Shown here piece by piece: positions 39,701-54,100 of a stretch of DNA of 64,000 bases. The notes beneath the pieces are model-generated. The model made no database searches, was not told where the DNA came from, and saw nothing but the letters and a program-made list of their open reading frames with translations. The position numbers and the translations under genes are program-made. The stretch comes from Agelaius tricolor (lineage: Eukaryota > Chordata > Aves > Passeriformes > Icteridae). The stretch lies in the NCBI GenBank assembly GCA_023055355.1, contig JALJCS010000034.1:3796001-3860000 (forward strand). The letters are read 5' to 3'. The stretch's first letter is position 1, and each line of letters begins with the position of its first letter.

Positions 39701-42700
39701 TCAGAAATCTATACATTTTAAGGAAATAGTTAAATGAGGTGTGGTTTGATGAGATGCAGTTTTCACAGATGAAATAAAACTGTATCTGCCTATAAATGAG
39801 CAGCTCTCCCATTTGCTACTTTGCATCTCATCTAAAGGACACAGAACACAATTTTTCACTCTTACACTGTGTCCTTCATCCTTAAGAGTTCAATGGATGC
39901 TCAAGAATAGGAAATGTGGGAAAGGTGGAAGGAGAGTGTACTACACCTGTACTTTTGTCCATCTGTTTGAGCTGGTTTCAGTTTGTCTCAGGACAGTGTC
40001 TACCCTTGTCCCCTGTTTGTATTTTAGGGGCAGTTGTGTGGTTGGATCACACAATGGAGCAATTTGTGGGCTCAGTTCCTCTGGCACTGTGTGTGCCCAA
40101 GTGGAAGCAGACTATGCCAGCAAACCCCAGTGTTTCAAAGGTGTCACTTTACTGCTAAAAGCTGCTACTGAATTATATCCTGCTGCATGAAGCATCCCCA
40201 GGATGTGCCCAGGAAGTGCTCCCCAGTTCCCCAGCAGGTGAAACCCTCTGCTTTTGTAATCTGCAAGAGGAAGAGTTTGGTCTGCAGAACTACCTATAGT
40301 AGAGTGCTCTTTGCAACTTCCCAGATGCATAATCCTCACAGCCTTCTTTCATGGAGTAAAGGAGATGAATTTTAGAAACCATGGACTTTACATCTACACT
40401 AATGATTATTTTGCTTTGAGTAAGTGGGCTCCCTGGCTGACTTTGGGGAATTAGATCACAGACTTATTAACAGCTATAGCCCAGCTAAAGTTTGCAGCAC
40501 TAGGGATTGTCTTCAAGCCCAATAAGCTTGCTATTATTTCCTATCTTTCCTAATCTGTGCTAAGTAATAAAAAATTCAAAAAGGAAGTGAAATAAAAAGA
40601 GTTGAGGTTACACTGCTGCTGCAGTCTCATTGAGAATCCAGATGGAAAACACAAGCTAATCTATACAAAAATAACACCTAAGAATGATACATGAACAATC
40701 TTGGACATTACAGAATATTTAAAAAGCTCCACAGTCTCTGCAGGTTGGTATCTTAGAGTTGTAACCACCTTTCCTGGTGATGGGCAAACAGAAGGATGTT
40801 TTTTTGGCAACTGGTCCTTTTCTAGGAGGTCTATAAATCCTCTCTTAATTCTGTGCATGCAGCTAAGTCTCATTCTTGTCATGGCCAGTTAGGGTGTGCT
40901 TTTATCTACTTTTGAAGAGTGAATGAAGACCTTGTATCTTTATACCTACAAGGAATTACACCATGTGTAATGCTCTCAGGGCAGGAAGGGACTGTGCATC
41001 CCTGCCTTGGGCTGCAGGTGTGCAGCTGGAAGCTTCTTTCTCTGCTGCTGCCCTGGATGTCCTCACTGGGTGGCTACACAAGAGCTTTGTGAACTCTGAA
41101 GTCCATCTTGCTTTTAAGACAATTTACCCCAGCAGGATTTGGGAAATCCTTGATGTTACAAGTAACCAAGTGGTGCCATGTTTAATTATAAATTATTGGT
41201 ATTTTGGAGCAAAATTTTATCAATTAACAATAGAATTTCTCTTGGAAGCAGGATCCCTATCAAAGAAATTAATTTTCAGATGAAGATAGTTCTGCAATTC
41301 TTAACGTTAAAAAAATTACTTTAAAATTTATTATATGTATTTTTCCATGTATTTTCACATTTGTCCTCTACAACCATATAGCAAATTATGAAAATTTACT
41401 TCCCCCAAGGTGACACTGGAGGGAAACAATTGCTGGATTGCAAAGAAAGGGAAGTCTGTAAATTAAAAATTTCTTTAAATGCCTAAACAAAAAAGGTGAA
41501 AAACTTGGGAATGGGGAAAGAAAACTTGAAATCAAGTGAATTGCAAGTGGGAGAAACAGTGTGGAAATTATTAAGTTGCTTTTGAGTTGTTCTACCATTT
41601 TCTTGCAGCAAATCACATCACCAAATTGTCAGCATAGTTCTAATGTCTCTTTTGCATTTCTGGGCTATGGAAGAGAGATTCCAATTTGTATTTGCTTCTT
41701 AAGGCTTATAGATGTGCCTTTTCCTGGTAAATAGAGATGCAGTGATGCACTTTATTGTCTTTTTCAGCTTTCCCAGCAGGAAGATTGGCTTCTTTACATT
41801 GGAAGGCCTCTGGCTGTGGTGTTTGCATTTCAGAGCTGTTCCACCTGTTTTTGATAAGCTGGGTGAAATTGCTCAGTAAGTAACATGACTTAGACATAAG
41901 TAAGATTGCATGTAGTCAGGAGTTATTGATTGAGTGAATTTTCAGTTCCATTTGAACAAATCTATGGCTAATAGTACCCAAGAATTACCAGACTATTAGC
42001 TCAACCCTCATCAGCATTTATATGCTAGCAGATGAAGATGTTCCACATGTGAACTGGGTGCTGTTCTGCTCAGAAATAGGTGTTTAGTGTTTTTGCAGTA
42101 GAGTAAAGAGTAGCTTCATGTTGAGCCAGGGCACTGACTGGGAGAACTGTGCTCTGTTATAACATGATATTTTCCAAAAGTTGCTCTTTCCCCTGGGAGC
42201 ACATTTTCCAAGGCCATCCTACCACCTTCTCAGTTATCAGCCAAGGAAATAGGGTCACATTTTTCCATCCTCTGTTCAAAATACCTTTCAGAGATTCAGA
42301 GATACCTTTTGTTTCTGATCCTGCAGAGACTGAACAACTTGGTTAATTCTCACCATTACATGTGAGCACAAAAGTCCATTTGAAGCTTGCCTATTTGGCA
42401 TGGAAGAAGTGTAACAATACTTGTAAATGTTGAATTTCCATGTGGACTAATCCAATTAGGTCATATTGGCATCTTCTCATTCATCAAAAAGGAGCCTGAC
42501 TCAGTTACCTGAGTGCTCAATCAGAATATTTGTCCTGAAATGAGGATTAGAGGCTTTTGTTTTTCATTATTTCATTTCATTTTGTTTTTCATTGTCTAAG
42601 TCATACACGCTGTAGCAGCTGTAAGAAATTGAGTTTGGAGTATTTTTTCTCCATCTCTGCTGTTCTGCAGCACTAAATCTTTTGGCCAATGTTCCTCAGA

Positions 42701-45700
42701 AGATGAGAGGAGAGAGGAATGGGGCAGAAGTTCACATTCAAGAAGGTAAAGTACTTGAATGTCCTGTATGGCATGTTCTTCTTCTGTCTTTAACTTACCT
42801 GGTTATAATAATGACAAAATTGTTGGGCTCTTCAGATAAAAATCTGTTCCAAGCTCTTGGAAAGAGCCTGTTTTTATCACTATAATTGCTTTCACTGGGA
42901 CTAAGTTTAGGAAAGGTAAGTCTTCACATCATCAGGGATTAATTAGGACAAAGTGCAAAGGAAAGAGAAGTAGAATGAAAAATGTTCTGATTATTCTTAA
43001 TCCTGTATTATCTAAGGAGGAAATATTTTTTTTTATTTTTTTGTTAGCTATCATATTTCCAAATGTAGGTGGACTATCCTGTGTACAAGCTCTGAGTGAG
43101 AAGAAATAGGAAAACACTGCTGTAAAGAACCAGAAAAACAGCATAGTTTTTGTGAGAAATCTCAGCCATTTCACTTTTATTGGAATCATGAAATCTCTCT
43201 GTAATTAAGTGACAAGCTTGTGGTGCTCCCATACCCATCTCTGCAGGAATTCCTTGCATTAGTGTGCAGAGGCACAGCTTAAGCTGGCCAATAGTAAGAG
43301 ACCATCCTTGGCTTATTTTTCCTTGGGGACTTCTACACTACACAAGCTTTCTATCTGACCTTTGCATTTTCTTCTGAGGACAAGGGGTTGAAATCTGCAG
43401 GATAACCAGAAGTACCCAACATGGCTCTGGAGAAAACCTACACTGCTTTTGAGCACCAGGAGCAGTAAACATCTGGGGATCATTTGAAACTGTAGCTGCT
43501 CACTGGCTATGGAAGACATGAAAGAAGCAGTTAATGTTTCTTTTCTGGGTTGGGAATTGATCTTTATCACCGCTTTCCTTAACCTGTATTAATAACAATC
43601 ACCAGGGACAGGAGAAGCATGCAGACTTTAAAAGGCAGCAGTACTTGCCCTAGGTTATGGAAGTAAAGGAGGAATTTGGATCTGAGTTTTTCTTGTTTTC
43701 TATCCAGAAGTATGAACCTCTTTTGTTGGAAGTAATTTTTGTGTGAAATTTGACTGCAGATTCTGAGGATACATAAAAATAAATCAAGTTAACAAGAAGA
43801 AGAAAATAAAAATCCCTCCTATAAGGCCTCAGGAAGTGATTTGTACCCTATACTTAAAAGAACTGTATGTTTTGCTTTTTTTTTTTTTGCCAGGCCTTTC
43901 AATTTTTAATTTAAGGTAGAAGTATATGAGAAGGTAGTTCTTGCTTCCTATAACATTTGTTCTAATATTTTCTATAACCTTTGTTGAATTACTGCCTTTA
44001 CCATGGACCAAGATTGTTTCAGGAGCTGTTCCATCTGCCACTCAGAATATTCCACTCCCAGCAGTAGAATGAAGCCTTTCTAGCCTTTTCTTTTAATGCA
44101 GAGCCACAAGATTGAAGGAAATGGGAATTTTTTTTAGGGGTGTAAATGAAAATTGAGGTTCACGTTGTGAAATTATTACTGAGAGAAGCATGAGGTGCTG
44201 CTTTTGCTGATGTAGTGGAATAATGCAAGTACCAGTTTAAAATTTTACAAGTTTCTCTAGCTGGAACAGGAACTAAAACATTGACATCTCAACAACCTAC
44301 AGCACTCCCCACAGGTCTCTGTGCACCTTGGAGATGTTGGCTTAAAAGAATTTTATTTTTCTTAACTTTGGGAAGGTAGTAATGCATAGATATAAAAAGC
44401 AATGTAAGATATTCATGATAGGGGAGATTTTCTAAACTTTTCTTGACTATTTTAATATGAACTTTTTCTGCACAACCATGGCAAGGCAGATTTCCAAAGC
44501 GGCATGCCTGAGTCTTGCTGCTGTTGGATATTAATGGTTGAATCCCCTGTGATGCTTTGAAAGGGTACACTTGTATGGATAATCAAATAGTTACTTTCCT
44601 TGTTCACAGATTGGATGTTTTTGAGGAACAGAAGTATAAAACATTGCTTCCCCTAAGACAGAAGCAAGGAACACATCCTTCCTTCCTTCCCTCCTTCCAA
44701 ACAGGCTATTCCTTTGTTGCACCTGGAAAGAATGCCAGAATCCCACTTGATACAAACTGAGTTTCAGTGCAGTCAGAGGGGAATATGAAATCATCAAAGG
44801 AACAGACCACATAGAAACCCTACAACACAAATTAAGGAAAGGTTCTTATCTGTCACAGCCTAATTGGCTGGGGCCTACTGTTTTACATATCAGATGTCTC
44901 CCTGCTGCTCAGAGAATCTCGAGTGAAGTAAATCTGTGCCAGAAATAATTTATCCTTGTGTAGATCACGGGGTGGCCTGCTTCCTATCCACTGCAAGCAT
45001 CACCCTGATTTAAAGAGGGTGCTTGTGCATCTCTGCTGAAGGACAAAGTGCTTGCAGAGTTAGATCCTTCCTCCTCTTTGCTGGGTCACATGTGGGTGAG
45101 GGTTCTCTTAAGTGCTCCATTATTGTGGAAGGCAGTTTAATGAGTGCACACTGTAAAAGTTCAAGCAATTATATGTAATGCATGATGAACAATACGACTT
45201 CCAAATGTTCACATGTAATGCATGTCAGATTTCAGCTGGAAAACAAAACAAGCCCCTCAAGGTTGCAGTCTGCTCTTTAGAAGAGCCACATGTTGTAACC
45301 TCAGAACCTCAAAATATCAGCTGTTTTCTGTGCATGATGAGAGCAGTGGAATCTGTGCCATGTTCTGTCCTTTGTTTCCTGGAATCTGGCTGCAGTAATG
45401 ATCAGATGTGTGCTTCTGCCAAGTGCAGTTGGTGTTTGGTCCACGTTCAGAGCAGTGAATTGATCTGTGCTTCTTTTTTTCCCTCATGGCATATCTCATT
45501 ATGACATTGTTTTTGTACAGGGTCTAGCAAAGATAAATATGTAAATAGGGAATGATATTTTCTAAAATTCATCTGTGCTTGCTCTTTTATTACTTTCAGG
45601 CAACATGAAACTACCTGTAGACCCCAAATGAGGTCAAGAACCATTGTACTTTCATACTGGTGTCCTTTTGTGAGGCATTTAAAATCAAAATGCTCTGGAC

Positions 45701-47194
45701 ACATAAAGGAAGCAGATTTACATCTTCCTAGAAAGAAGAGCAGAAGTGACCAGTCACTGTTGCCAGGAGCATTCTGCCTTTTTCAGAAGAACTTCTGAGG
45801 GAGCCCAGGTACTCTCATTTGACTCCTTCAGCACAGATTCCATGTCCCACGCAAATTTCCCATCCTATTTTATGTGTGTCTGTTTCTGCTATTCTTATCC
45901 ACTGCTGGTGCCTTCTTTATTATACAGTGTGCTAATTTTTTTTTTTTAATATCAGACTGTGGGTGTAAGTTACCATAGTAAAGTGAGCCTTAGCCCTTCA
46001 GGAAGGGCTTCCCTGTCTCTTCTGGCTCATCCTTTCCTTCCATCCAGGCAATGGCACACAGGAAGCAGGTGGGGTTAAAGGCAAGGATAGCAGCTGCCTC
46101 AGCTGTCTAGCACTGGTCTCTTTGTATTCATGAGTTACACACCAGCTCAGTCAAGGGAAAGTTCCAAGTAAGTATCATTAAATAGTAAAAGGATGATGGG
46201 AAAGCCTGCTTGAACCACTCAGATGTCTCCAGCTGGATGTCTTGGAATTGCTGCTTTGCAGGTGAACCTGTTTGTATGAGAAATACATCCTCAGGCTCTC
46301 CAGTTTTGAATTCTCTCAAAATGTGTTAACTGTTGAGGATTGTAATATTTCTTAAAAAGTTTATGTGAAAGGTTTGGATTTGTTTTTTTTCTGCACTTAC
46401 AGAAATGTCATAATCTGTCCTGAAGCAAATCAGCTTCCTGGGAGCTTTACAGTTGTTCAGGTTAGTTTCATGTTAGTTCTGTGGAATATTGCCATCAGAT
46501 TAATGGACCAACAATACTGAAACAAGGCATTTGAATATGGTATGTGAAAACAAAACATTTTATATATTGAAATAAAATTCTATGCATGTAATTTTATTTA
46601 ATAGAGCATTATTTTGATTTTAGGTAAAGGTGTCCAATAGGGTGAAGCAAAGGCTTGAAAGTGTTTTTATTTTACTGTTTGCTTATGGTGTGGTTGGTAT
46701 AAATTGCTTTTGTTGGTTTATTAACAAGGGTGGGAAGAGGCAAAGTACTGGGAGATTAATTTAAATTCAGCTCAGGAGAATTAGACACAGGAGAGCAACT
46801 TCAAGGTGTCTGGCACATATTAGCATTTTATTTGATTGTAACAGAAATTTTGCATGTGTATTCATAAAACACATTTGTTGGGTTTCCTTTTAAGTTTCAC
46901 AGTTTGTTCTTGTTAAAACCTGTGGTAGGTCAGAATTAGTGCTGGCAATTTCCTTTGCTAAGGACCTCAAATATACTCTTTTTAAACCCAAGTAGAGGCC
47001 TTTTTAAAAAGGGGCTTGAGGCTCTTCTGAGCAGCATTAAGACAGCACACAGATGACCCAAGAAATGACACTTCAAATTCTCTATCTATATTTGTATGAA
47101 GAACTGCAATAAAATGTATTTAGTGTTCATAGCCAAAACATGACATATTTATATCGAGGTAGTCCTTGCACATCCATCTCAGTGCTATAGTGAG

Positions 47195-47233
<39 letters not shown>

Positions 47234-47940
47234 GTGATTAGAGGAATGTAGCAGAACCAGAATCAGATGTTTTAAAAACCATTTAGTATCACTCTGGGTT
47301 TTCTGGTCAGTCTTCCTCCATTTTGACAGAGAGGAAGGAACATGATGATCCCTTTAAGTAGGATTTCAGAGTTTATAAGCTGGTTGCTTGCTTTCTGTAT
47401 TTGATGGTGTCCAGCAGGGTGGTAGAAGGATTTGTCAGTGGTCTTGGCATGAACTTCAGGGATTTGTGCATCAGGGACATCTCTGTGTAAAGCATTTGTG
47501 TTCTCTGACAGCTTGAAGGCATTTTCATGCTACAGAGTGATGTGACTGGAGATCTTCTAGCCACTTATGTCATTTCATCATCATCTGTAGAGAAGTCTCA
47601 AGCTTTGATTTCTGAAGTATTTCCTAAAATCTTGGAAAAAAGAAAAAATCTTGGATGGTAGCAGTATAGGAACGAGCTCTGAGGATTTCTCCCTGGTGAT
47701 GGACACAGGGCTGTGTTTTGCATCCCATGCTCCTGAGCCCCAGTGAATGTTCATTCGTGTCCCACAAAGGCCCCCAGACTCAGAGCAAAGCAGGGACTAA
47801 AGGCATCAAAGGCCTTTTTGTCAGAATAAGGACAATGCTATAAACCAACCTTGTGTTAACCTACCAAGAACAGAGGACAAGAATTCTGAATGCCAAAATA
47901 TAGAGAGATGTGTGAAAGGGAAAACTTTTACAAAAGTAGG
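36791..47940. other. Gene-poor interval
   Basis: About 11 kb with no supportable exon. Low-complexity items are a TTCC tract at 44675-44698, T-rich tracts near 43022 and 43872, and a long poly-A at 47198-47230. The longest open frames (128 codons minus at 37057-37443, 125 plus at 39813-40190) match nothing I recognise and have overlapping rivals in other frames. Confidence 0.55.
47198..47230 (+). repeat. Uninterrupted poly-A tract, 33 bases
   Basis: Thirty-three consecutive A residues form the longest homopolymer in the window. An AATAAA lies about 85 bases upstream near 47109. This would fit the 3' end of a retrotransposed cDNA, but the preceding sequence matches no gene I can name and no flanking direct repeat was found. 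It may simply be an expanded A-tract. Confidence 0.9.
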
Positions 47941-48095
47941 CAGGCTGAATAAAACTATTTATCTTTAAGCCACACAAGTCATGGTAATTAAATTAGGTCA
48001 GGCTGGCTGTAAAGCTACAAAAAGCAGGCTGTAACTAATTTAGAGAGAAGTCCTGAAAAGAAAACAGATTGACAGCCCCCTATTATTTTTTATCT
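47941..48095. promoter_or_regulatory. Possible conserved non-coding element
   Basis: TAATTA at 47985-47990, a repeated GGCTGTAA word (near 48005 and 48028), CTAATTTAG near 48035 and TTGACAG at 48069-48075 (TALE-type TGACAG) are clustered. The texture is similar to the other candidate elements but weaker, and a purine-rich simple repeat follows directly. Confidence 0.2.
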
Positions 48096-48115
48096 AATCA
48101 AGACAACAAAATGTA

Positions 48116-48150
48116 AGAAAGAGAAAAAGAAAGAAAAAGAAAATAGAAAG
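48116..48150. repeat. Purine-rich GAAA simple repeat
   Basis: Alternating AGAAA, GAAAAA and AAAGAAAA units form an all-purine tract apart from one T. It is low-complexity sequence. Confidence 0.85.
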
Positions 48151-51100
48151 GAATCTCATGTTGATTTATTAAGATTTTCTCTCAAACCATTAGAATAAAC
48201 AAAAGCACATAGTCGCATCTTTGATGTGTGAAGGTTTGCACATTGTTCTTAGTGCTAACTGAGGGTTACATGCATATTTTACCCTTGAGAAAAACAAAAT
48301 ACTTGAAGACCTTAAAGTTCAGAAAGTGGTGGAAACCCCAACAAAGAATAACACAATCAGATCTTTATCAGTACAGTATCATTGCACTAATTCTTTCTGG
48401 GCATCCATATCATCATGCTGCTATATGAAGAGAAATCCTAAATATCTGTGAAAAGAGACAAATAGACTTTTATTTAAAACCATGTCTGCACAAATCCCTC
48501 CTGCCAGTTTGTATAAACATCCTGTTTTGAAAATGGTTACAATTATTTGCTTTGAATTTGAAAGTGACAGGTTGCATAGGGTATGGGAAATAACATTTTT
48601 GAACTTTAAGAAGGGAAGGATCAGGACTTTATTTGTAGTGGGGATCCAGTCTCGTTAAACAAGGTTTAAAATAATATTTTGGTTGATTTCTAAAATAGTT
48701 TTCATTCTCCAAGTGGTTTGAAAAATTAGCATTCTAAGGCTGTCTGGAGGGTGCAGAGGAGTGTGTGAACAAAAAGGGGGAAGGGCACAGACAAAGAGCC
48801 CAGCTTGGTTTGTGTTGGTGTTTAATAGCAAACAACCCTTTCCCACCCTGCTTCTCTTTTATGCTTCTTTTAGTTCTAAGTAACTTCCAAAGAATTTCCA
48901 GCAGCAGATGATGCTCAGCCACTGCATTCATCTGAAATAAGAGACGAACTTTGCCCCGTGAAGAAAATATTTGAGGTTCCAACACAATTAAGGGTCGCAA
49001 ATTCTCTGTGAAAATGGAAATTCCTTCCCATTTCTCCAACAGGTCCCCGAGGGTGAAGTTTTGACCCTGGTGAAGTCAAGGGAACCTTCACTCTCTTTCA
49101 TTAAGACAAGAGCCATCCCTCATCACATCTTACACTTGCAACTGTGAAATGTGGAAAGGAAAGGAGAAACTGTTTCCTTGGGTATTACCATGAGGTAACA
49201 CCTTTTCCAGACAATGAGTCAGTCTTTGAGAGATGATCAGAAAACAGACACAAAAATGCAGGAAGTCAGAAATGGGGAGCAGGCAGGGAAGCAGCAACAC
49301 TGAGCATTTTCAGAGCTGAACTGGCACCACTCAGCAGGTTTGTTTTTGTTTGAGAGAAAATGGAGCTCTTGCTCTTTGACTTGAAGAACACTCAAAGCTC
49401 CTCATCAATTGAAAGTCAGAATTGAACAAAAAGTTGCAAAACTAATTAACAAAACTTCAGAGCATTGGCCCAGAATTTGGCCCAAACACAAGATCCCTTA
49501 CTTAAGTAACGTTTTTGTGTGCTTAATGTTTAAGGGACATGGTCCAGCTTGGAACATATCTGAGAAGGGCTGAAGGACAGCTGCCAGGTTCACTGTCTGC
49601 TAAAAATCAATAGCCAGAGCATAATATTGAATCAGACTTTTAAAGATAAACCACACAACCAGGTCTGAACTCCCAAGATTCCAGTAGAGCAGTTTATTGC
49701 TCTGTGCACTGTTCACGTGCAGGCAGTATGAACCAAGGGATTGCAGTAAACCTGCTGAGTTTTGACAGATTTGCTTTTACTTCGTTTTTATTGTATAAAG
49801 GTAAAAGGAGGGATGCCAGCCTATTATAGACACAAGATCTACAGGATTTGAACCATAATATCTCATGTTTTACTGTATTTCTTTAAAAACATCCCTCCTA
49901 TTTAACCAGAAGCTGTTGTTTCAATTGTATTTTTTTTTTCTATTTTAGGCTAAAGATAAATTGAAGGTGGCACAGAGCAGTGGAAGAGCAACAGCCTTTA
50001 GAAGCCCTCTCCAAAAGTTGAGTTTGTGAAATACTTTCCAAACATCTGCAGGAACAGTGCTACATCAACCTTCCAGCGGCCTGGTTGAAAAGACTGTCCT
50101 TTAATCTAAACCATACTCCCTGGGATTTCTTAATGTAGTTAATTCTTCTTTTTTTATTTTTTTTAATATTGTGCCAGTGAGAAACTGCCTAGTGGTCTTC
50201 ACCTCTGAGTCCTTTCCACTAATTCTTAGTCCTGGCATATTGCTGTACATTTTCATTGCACGGGGATCTCCTCAAACAAAGGAAAATTATGAAACTGTCA
50301 GATCAGATTTCATATATTGCTCTTGGCATTGCACTCACTAGACCTGGTACACAGTGAGTTTTGAAAGCCTCTGATCTTTTATAACCATTTCCAGTCTTAA
50401 ACATATATTTCAAAGTTCCTCATCTGCAGTCACTGGGAATATAAGTATGAAAGCTGAGGTAATCTGGGTATTTTCTTTCTGTGAAGACATAGAGAGTGAT
50501 CCATTGCTGCCATAAATAATTTCCAATGTTTCATTATTCTTTCTGTTATACTTCTGATTGTTTTATTAAGACTCTGAATTTATTTCTTTCACTTCTGGGG
50601 TTTTCTTTCTCTTTCCTGCTAGGGATATATGTTGCTTTAGAACTTCAGATCAAGGTGCTTAGCTGTGCCAGTGGGAATGCACGCTGACAGCACGCTCAGA
50701 GTGGTGAGCTCTGCTGGGTCTGATGTACCATGGAACAGACACATCAAGGACACCAAGTCCTTTCTCTCCTGCCCAGCTGCTCTGTCAGTCTGGAAGCCTC
50801 ATGGTGCTAATGCATGAGCACCTCAGATATTAACCAGCCTAGGGGCTGGGAGGAGTGGGATTCTTCTTCACTGTGGTGTTCCTTCTCACTTCAGAGAAAT
50901 CAACCAAACTGAAGATGTGCTGACCTTTTGAGACTGAACTAGAAGATCCCTTGACACAAAATCCTGTAAGTGTATTTATACAGGGAGTCCCTTGGCCAAT
51001 TCAAAGGGCCAGACAGGATTCCTAGAGCCATGTCACCTACAATCTCAATGAAGTGACAGTGCTGACTGTGCCAGAGAATGCGAACAGACAGCAGTTCTGT

Positions 51101-54100
51101 GTCACTTGTGGCCCTGTAACTCAGCAGTTGCTTCAGAGACCAATCACACACAGCTTCCTTGGGAAAGAGGAGTAAGTTTTCTGGAACAGCTGGTGGAGAT
51201 GACAGGTTATCCAGGTATCTTTTTTGAATGCCAACAAAACAAAGGCATACTGTCTTTAATGCTTGTGTTATAAACAACTTGCATCCATTTCCAAGTACCC
51301 TCCACCTTTCCTTCACCCATATGAACACTTCAAACAGACAGCTACTTTGGAAATCTCTCAAAAACTTCTGATTGCACTTTTCTAATCTGTTCAATTCATA
51401 GCCAAGTCACAGTAGAATATCTGTGTACCTTTGGTACAAATACACCAGACTTATGTTTGATTTATGCTGCCACTGTTTCCAAACCCATTCCTTGGTAGCC
51501 TTTCCATCCTGACTAGGAGATGAGTAACTTTCTTAGAAGGATTATTTTTATCCTTTCTGTTCTTCAGTTCCTTTCCATTTTTCTTGGCCACCTAGTTGAC
51601 TGCACAGCCTACTGCTCAGTTCCCTCTGCTTTCCAGAGCTCAGATCCAAGTCCTGCCTTGTCTGCATAACAAGAGTTGTCTCCTACCCCAGTGCTTCTTT
51701 CAACTGATCCTGTTACCAGCTCAGAGCCTGGTATTTTTCAGTTTCAGGTGGAATATCCAGGTGACATACTGTATTTCAGTGCAGCTACTTTCATTGGTGT
51801 TTAGAACTCCGTACACAGTCCTGAAATGGTGAGTAGAGTTTCCTTCACTTACTGTCTTCATCGTGATCAGCTTTCCTACCTCTGTTCACTGTTTGGTTTG
51901 TTTTAAATCAGATGGCTGTTTCTTCTCTCCACATTGAAATACCATTGGTGTATTGGTGTTAAGTCTTGTACATTCAAGATTTTCTCCAGCCCAATGTTAT
52001 ATCAACTGTATGGCTGCATTCATTTGGGACATTATATATTGGGAATAAATCAGGGAATAAATCCTCATGGGTTCTCTTGAGCAGAGATAGTCTCTTTCTT
52101 GTTTTAGAAAAATTCCAGATTTAGCTAAACTGTTTTTCCTCACTGGAAAGATATGTGTAATGTCTCTGAGGAAAGGACACAGAAACATTTTTCCATAATA
52201 AGGTTTGTGGATAGTACTGCATATGCTGGTTTTAACAACAAGCATAGAGAGGCCATTGCCTAGAGAAACTCTGCAACTCATTAGCTAGTTTTATCTTTCC
52301 TTCAAAGAAGGAAAAGCAAAAATCTGACTGATATACCCATCCAATGCTCTCTGAAAAAAAACAGCTCTGCAGCCAGACCATTCCTTCCCTCACAACAAAG
52401 CCAAACAAAGAGAAGTCATGCATTAAATTTTTTCAAAGAAGAAAGCCTGTAATTTAAGTAAGAAATGTTTTAAGTCTAGAAAATTGAATACTTTCTGCTT
52501 TTGGAAGGAACAAATCAGAACACCAAAGAAAGGACAGTGCACAGAAATATGGCAAGTTTATCAGTGAGTATAGTGTGGATGAAAGTAGTCATTAATTAAT
52601 GAAAAGCAAGGGTTTACAGGAGGATTCAGGTGTTTAACAGTACCCCAAGCTTTGCTGTAAGTGTTGTAGGCAAAAAATTTGTGTGGTTTGCTCAGAGTGG
52701 TTCACCTGGTGACCAAGCACATCAGGGAGCTGCTGCACAGCACCAAGGTCAGGATGGAGATTATTGCAGCCCTTCACTTCATCCCCAGGTCAGGCCCTCC
52801 TCGATCCATGAGCTGCCATTTGGTTTCCTCCTGCTCTCTTGAGATGGTCTGAAAAGGGCCTGTTGTGCTTCAAATCCTTCAGCAGGGCTGGAGCTTTGAT
52901 CTCCTGACACTGAGCAAAGCAGGGCAGCCCAGAGCACTGAGGCATGGCTGTGGGATGGCGTGGGCAGCACTGGGGTCTGAGACTCCACCTCTTACTGCCA
53001 GGACTTGTGTCGTGGTATTGGCTGGTAAAGGCAGAACTTAACTCACAGGGAAATGAGATTCTCACAAAATAATCAGTGACCTGAATTATATTTCCTTTTT
53101 AAACATCTTTTGGAAGTGCTCTACCACAGTTTAGGAAAAGGAGAAGGGAAAGTTACCTGGAAGAAAAGCTGAGCAACAAGGCACAGGGGAACACGTGGCC
53201 AGCACACCTTGCACTTGAGTTGTTTGCAGCTGGAGCATGGGCAGAGATTCCAGTGTCCTGGCAGGTCTTGCTTGACCTTGGGATTCTCATATCAGATTCT
53301 CTTAAGTGGACAGTGAAAGGAAAATAGCTTTTGTTTAAGTAAAATTCTGCTTTGCTTTGCTTTAGTGTTTGAAGACATTTTATCACTAGAGGTGGTCTTT
53401 ATTATGCTCCTCAAGCTGTAACTCTTGGGATCACCTCCTTCCTTGTACCTCTTCCTCTGAGCAGGAATGCTGGAGCAGAGCACAGCTCAGCTGTACATGC
53501 TCCATTAAAGGAGCTTATATAGCATCCTATCGGCCTAGAGGTCCAGTGGGAACCTTTGGCAGACACAAAAATACTTTGGAAAACTGTGGGAATGCTGATG
53601 ACCTGACAGTGATTTATATTATTGCATTAGAAAAAGAAATGGTATGGTGGGACCTGTCAGGATGGATAAAGCAAGGATTTGCCAGTAATGCCCTGTGCTG
53701 TGCAGCTTTCCAAACCACTAACTTGCTGGTTAGCCCAGGCCTCTCTTTCATCCAAACCCTCATAAAAATTTATTGCAGATGGGTACTAAGGACCTTCAGG
53801 AAAATCCTTTGCTGTGGATTTCAACAGCATCTCTGCCTTATGATGGTCCCACAGTAACTTTTCCCCCCTCCCCCAGCACCTGAGCAGTTCATGTGCAGCA
53901 CTCTGCTTGTGCCTAGGCAGATGTTTGTCATCATCTGTCATCACAGAGCTGGGAGGCAGAGACTGACAGGGTCATTTAGTATGGGACAGCATGGAAAATA
54001 AACATGGAAAAACATGACAAGCATGCACAAGTGTTTTGAGAACTGATTGGCATCCCATAATGAATAGCATGAGAATAATTTTTTTACTAAAAAATATTGA

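Noticed and set aside
48734..49039. Minus-strand 101-codon frame with a leucine-rich helix-like stretch
   Set aside because: It looked exon-like at first, but there is no flanking splice pair and it matches no known protein.
50939..51394. 151-codon minus-strand open frame
   Set aside because: The product is unrecognisable, with no conserved motif and no supporting signals.
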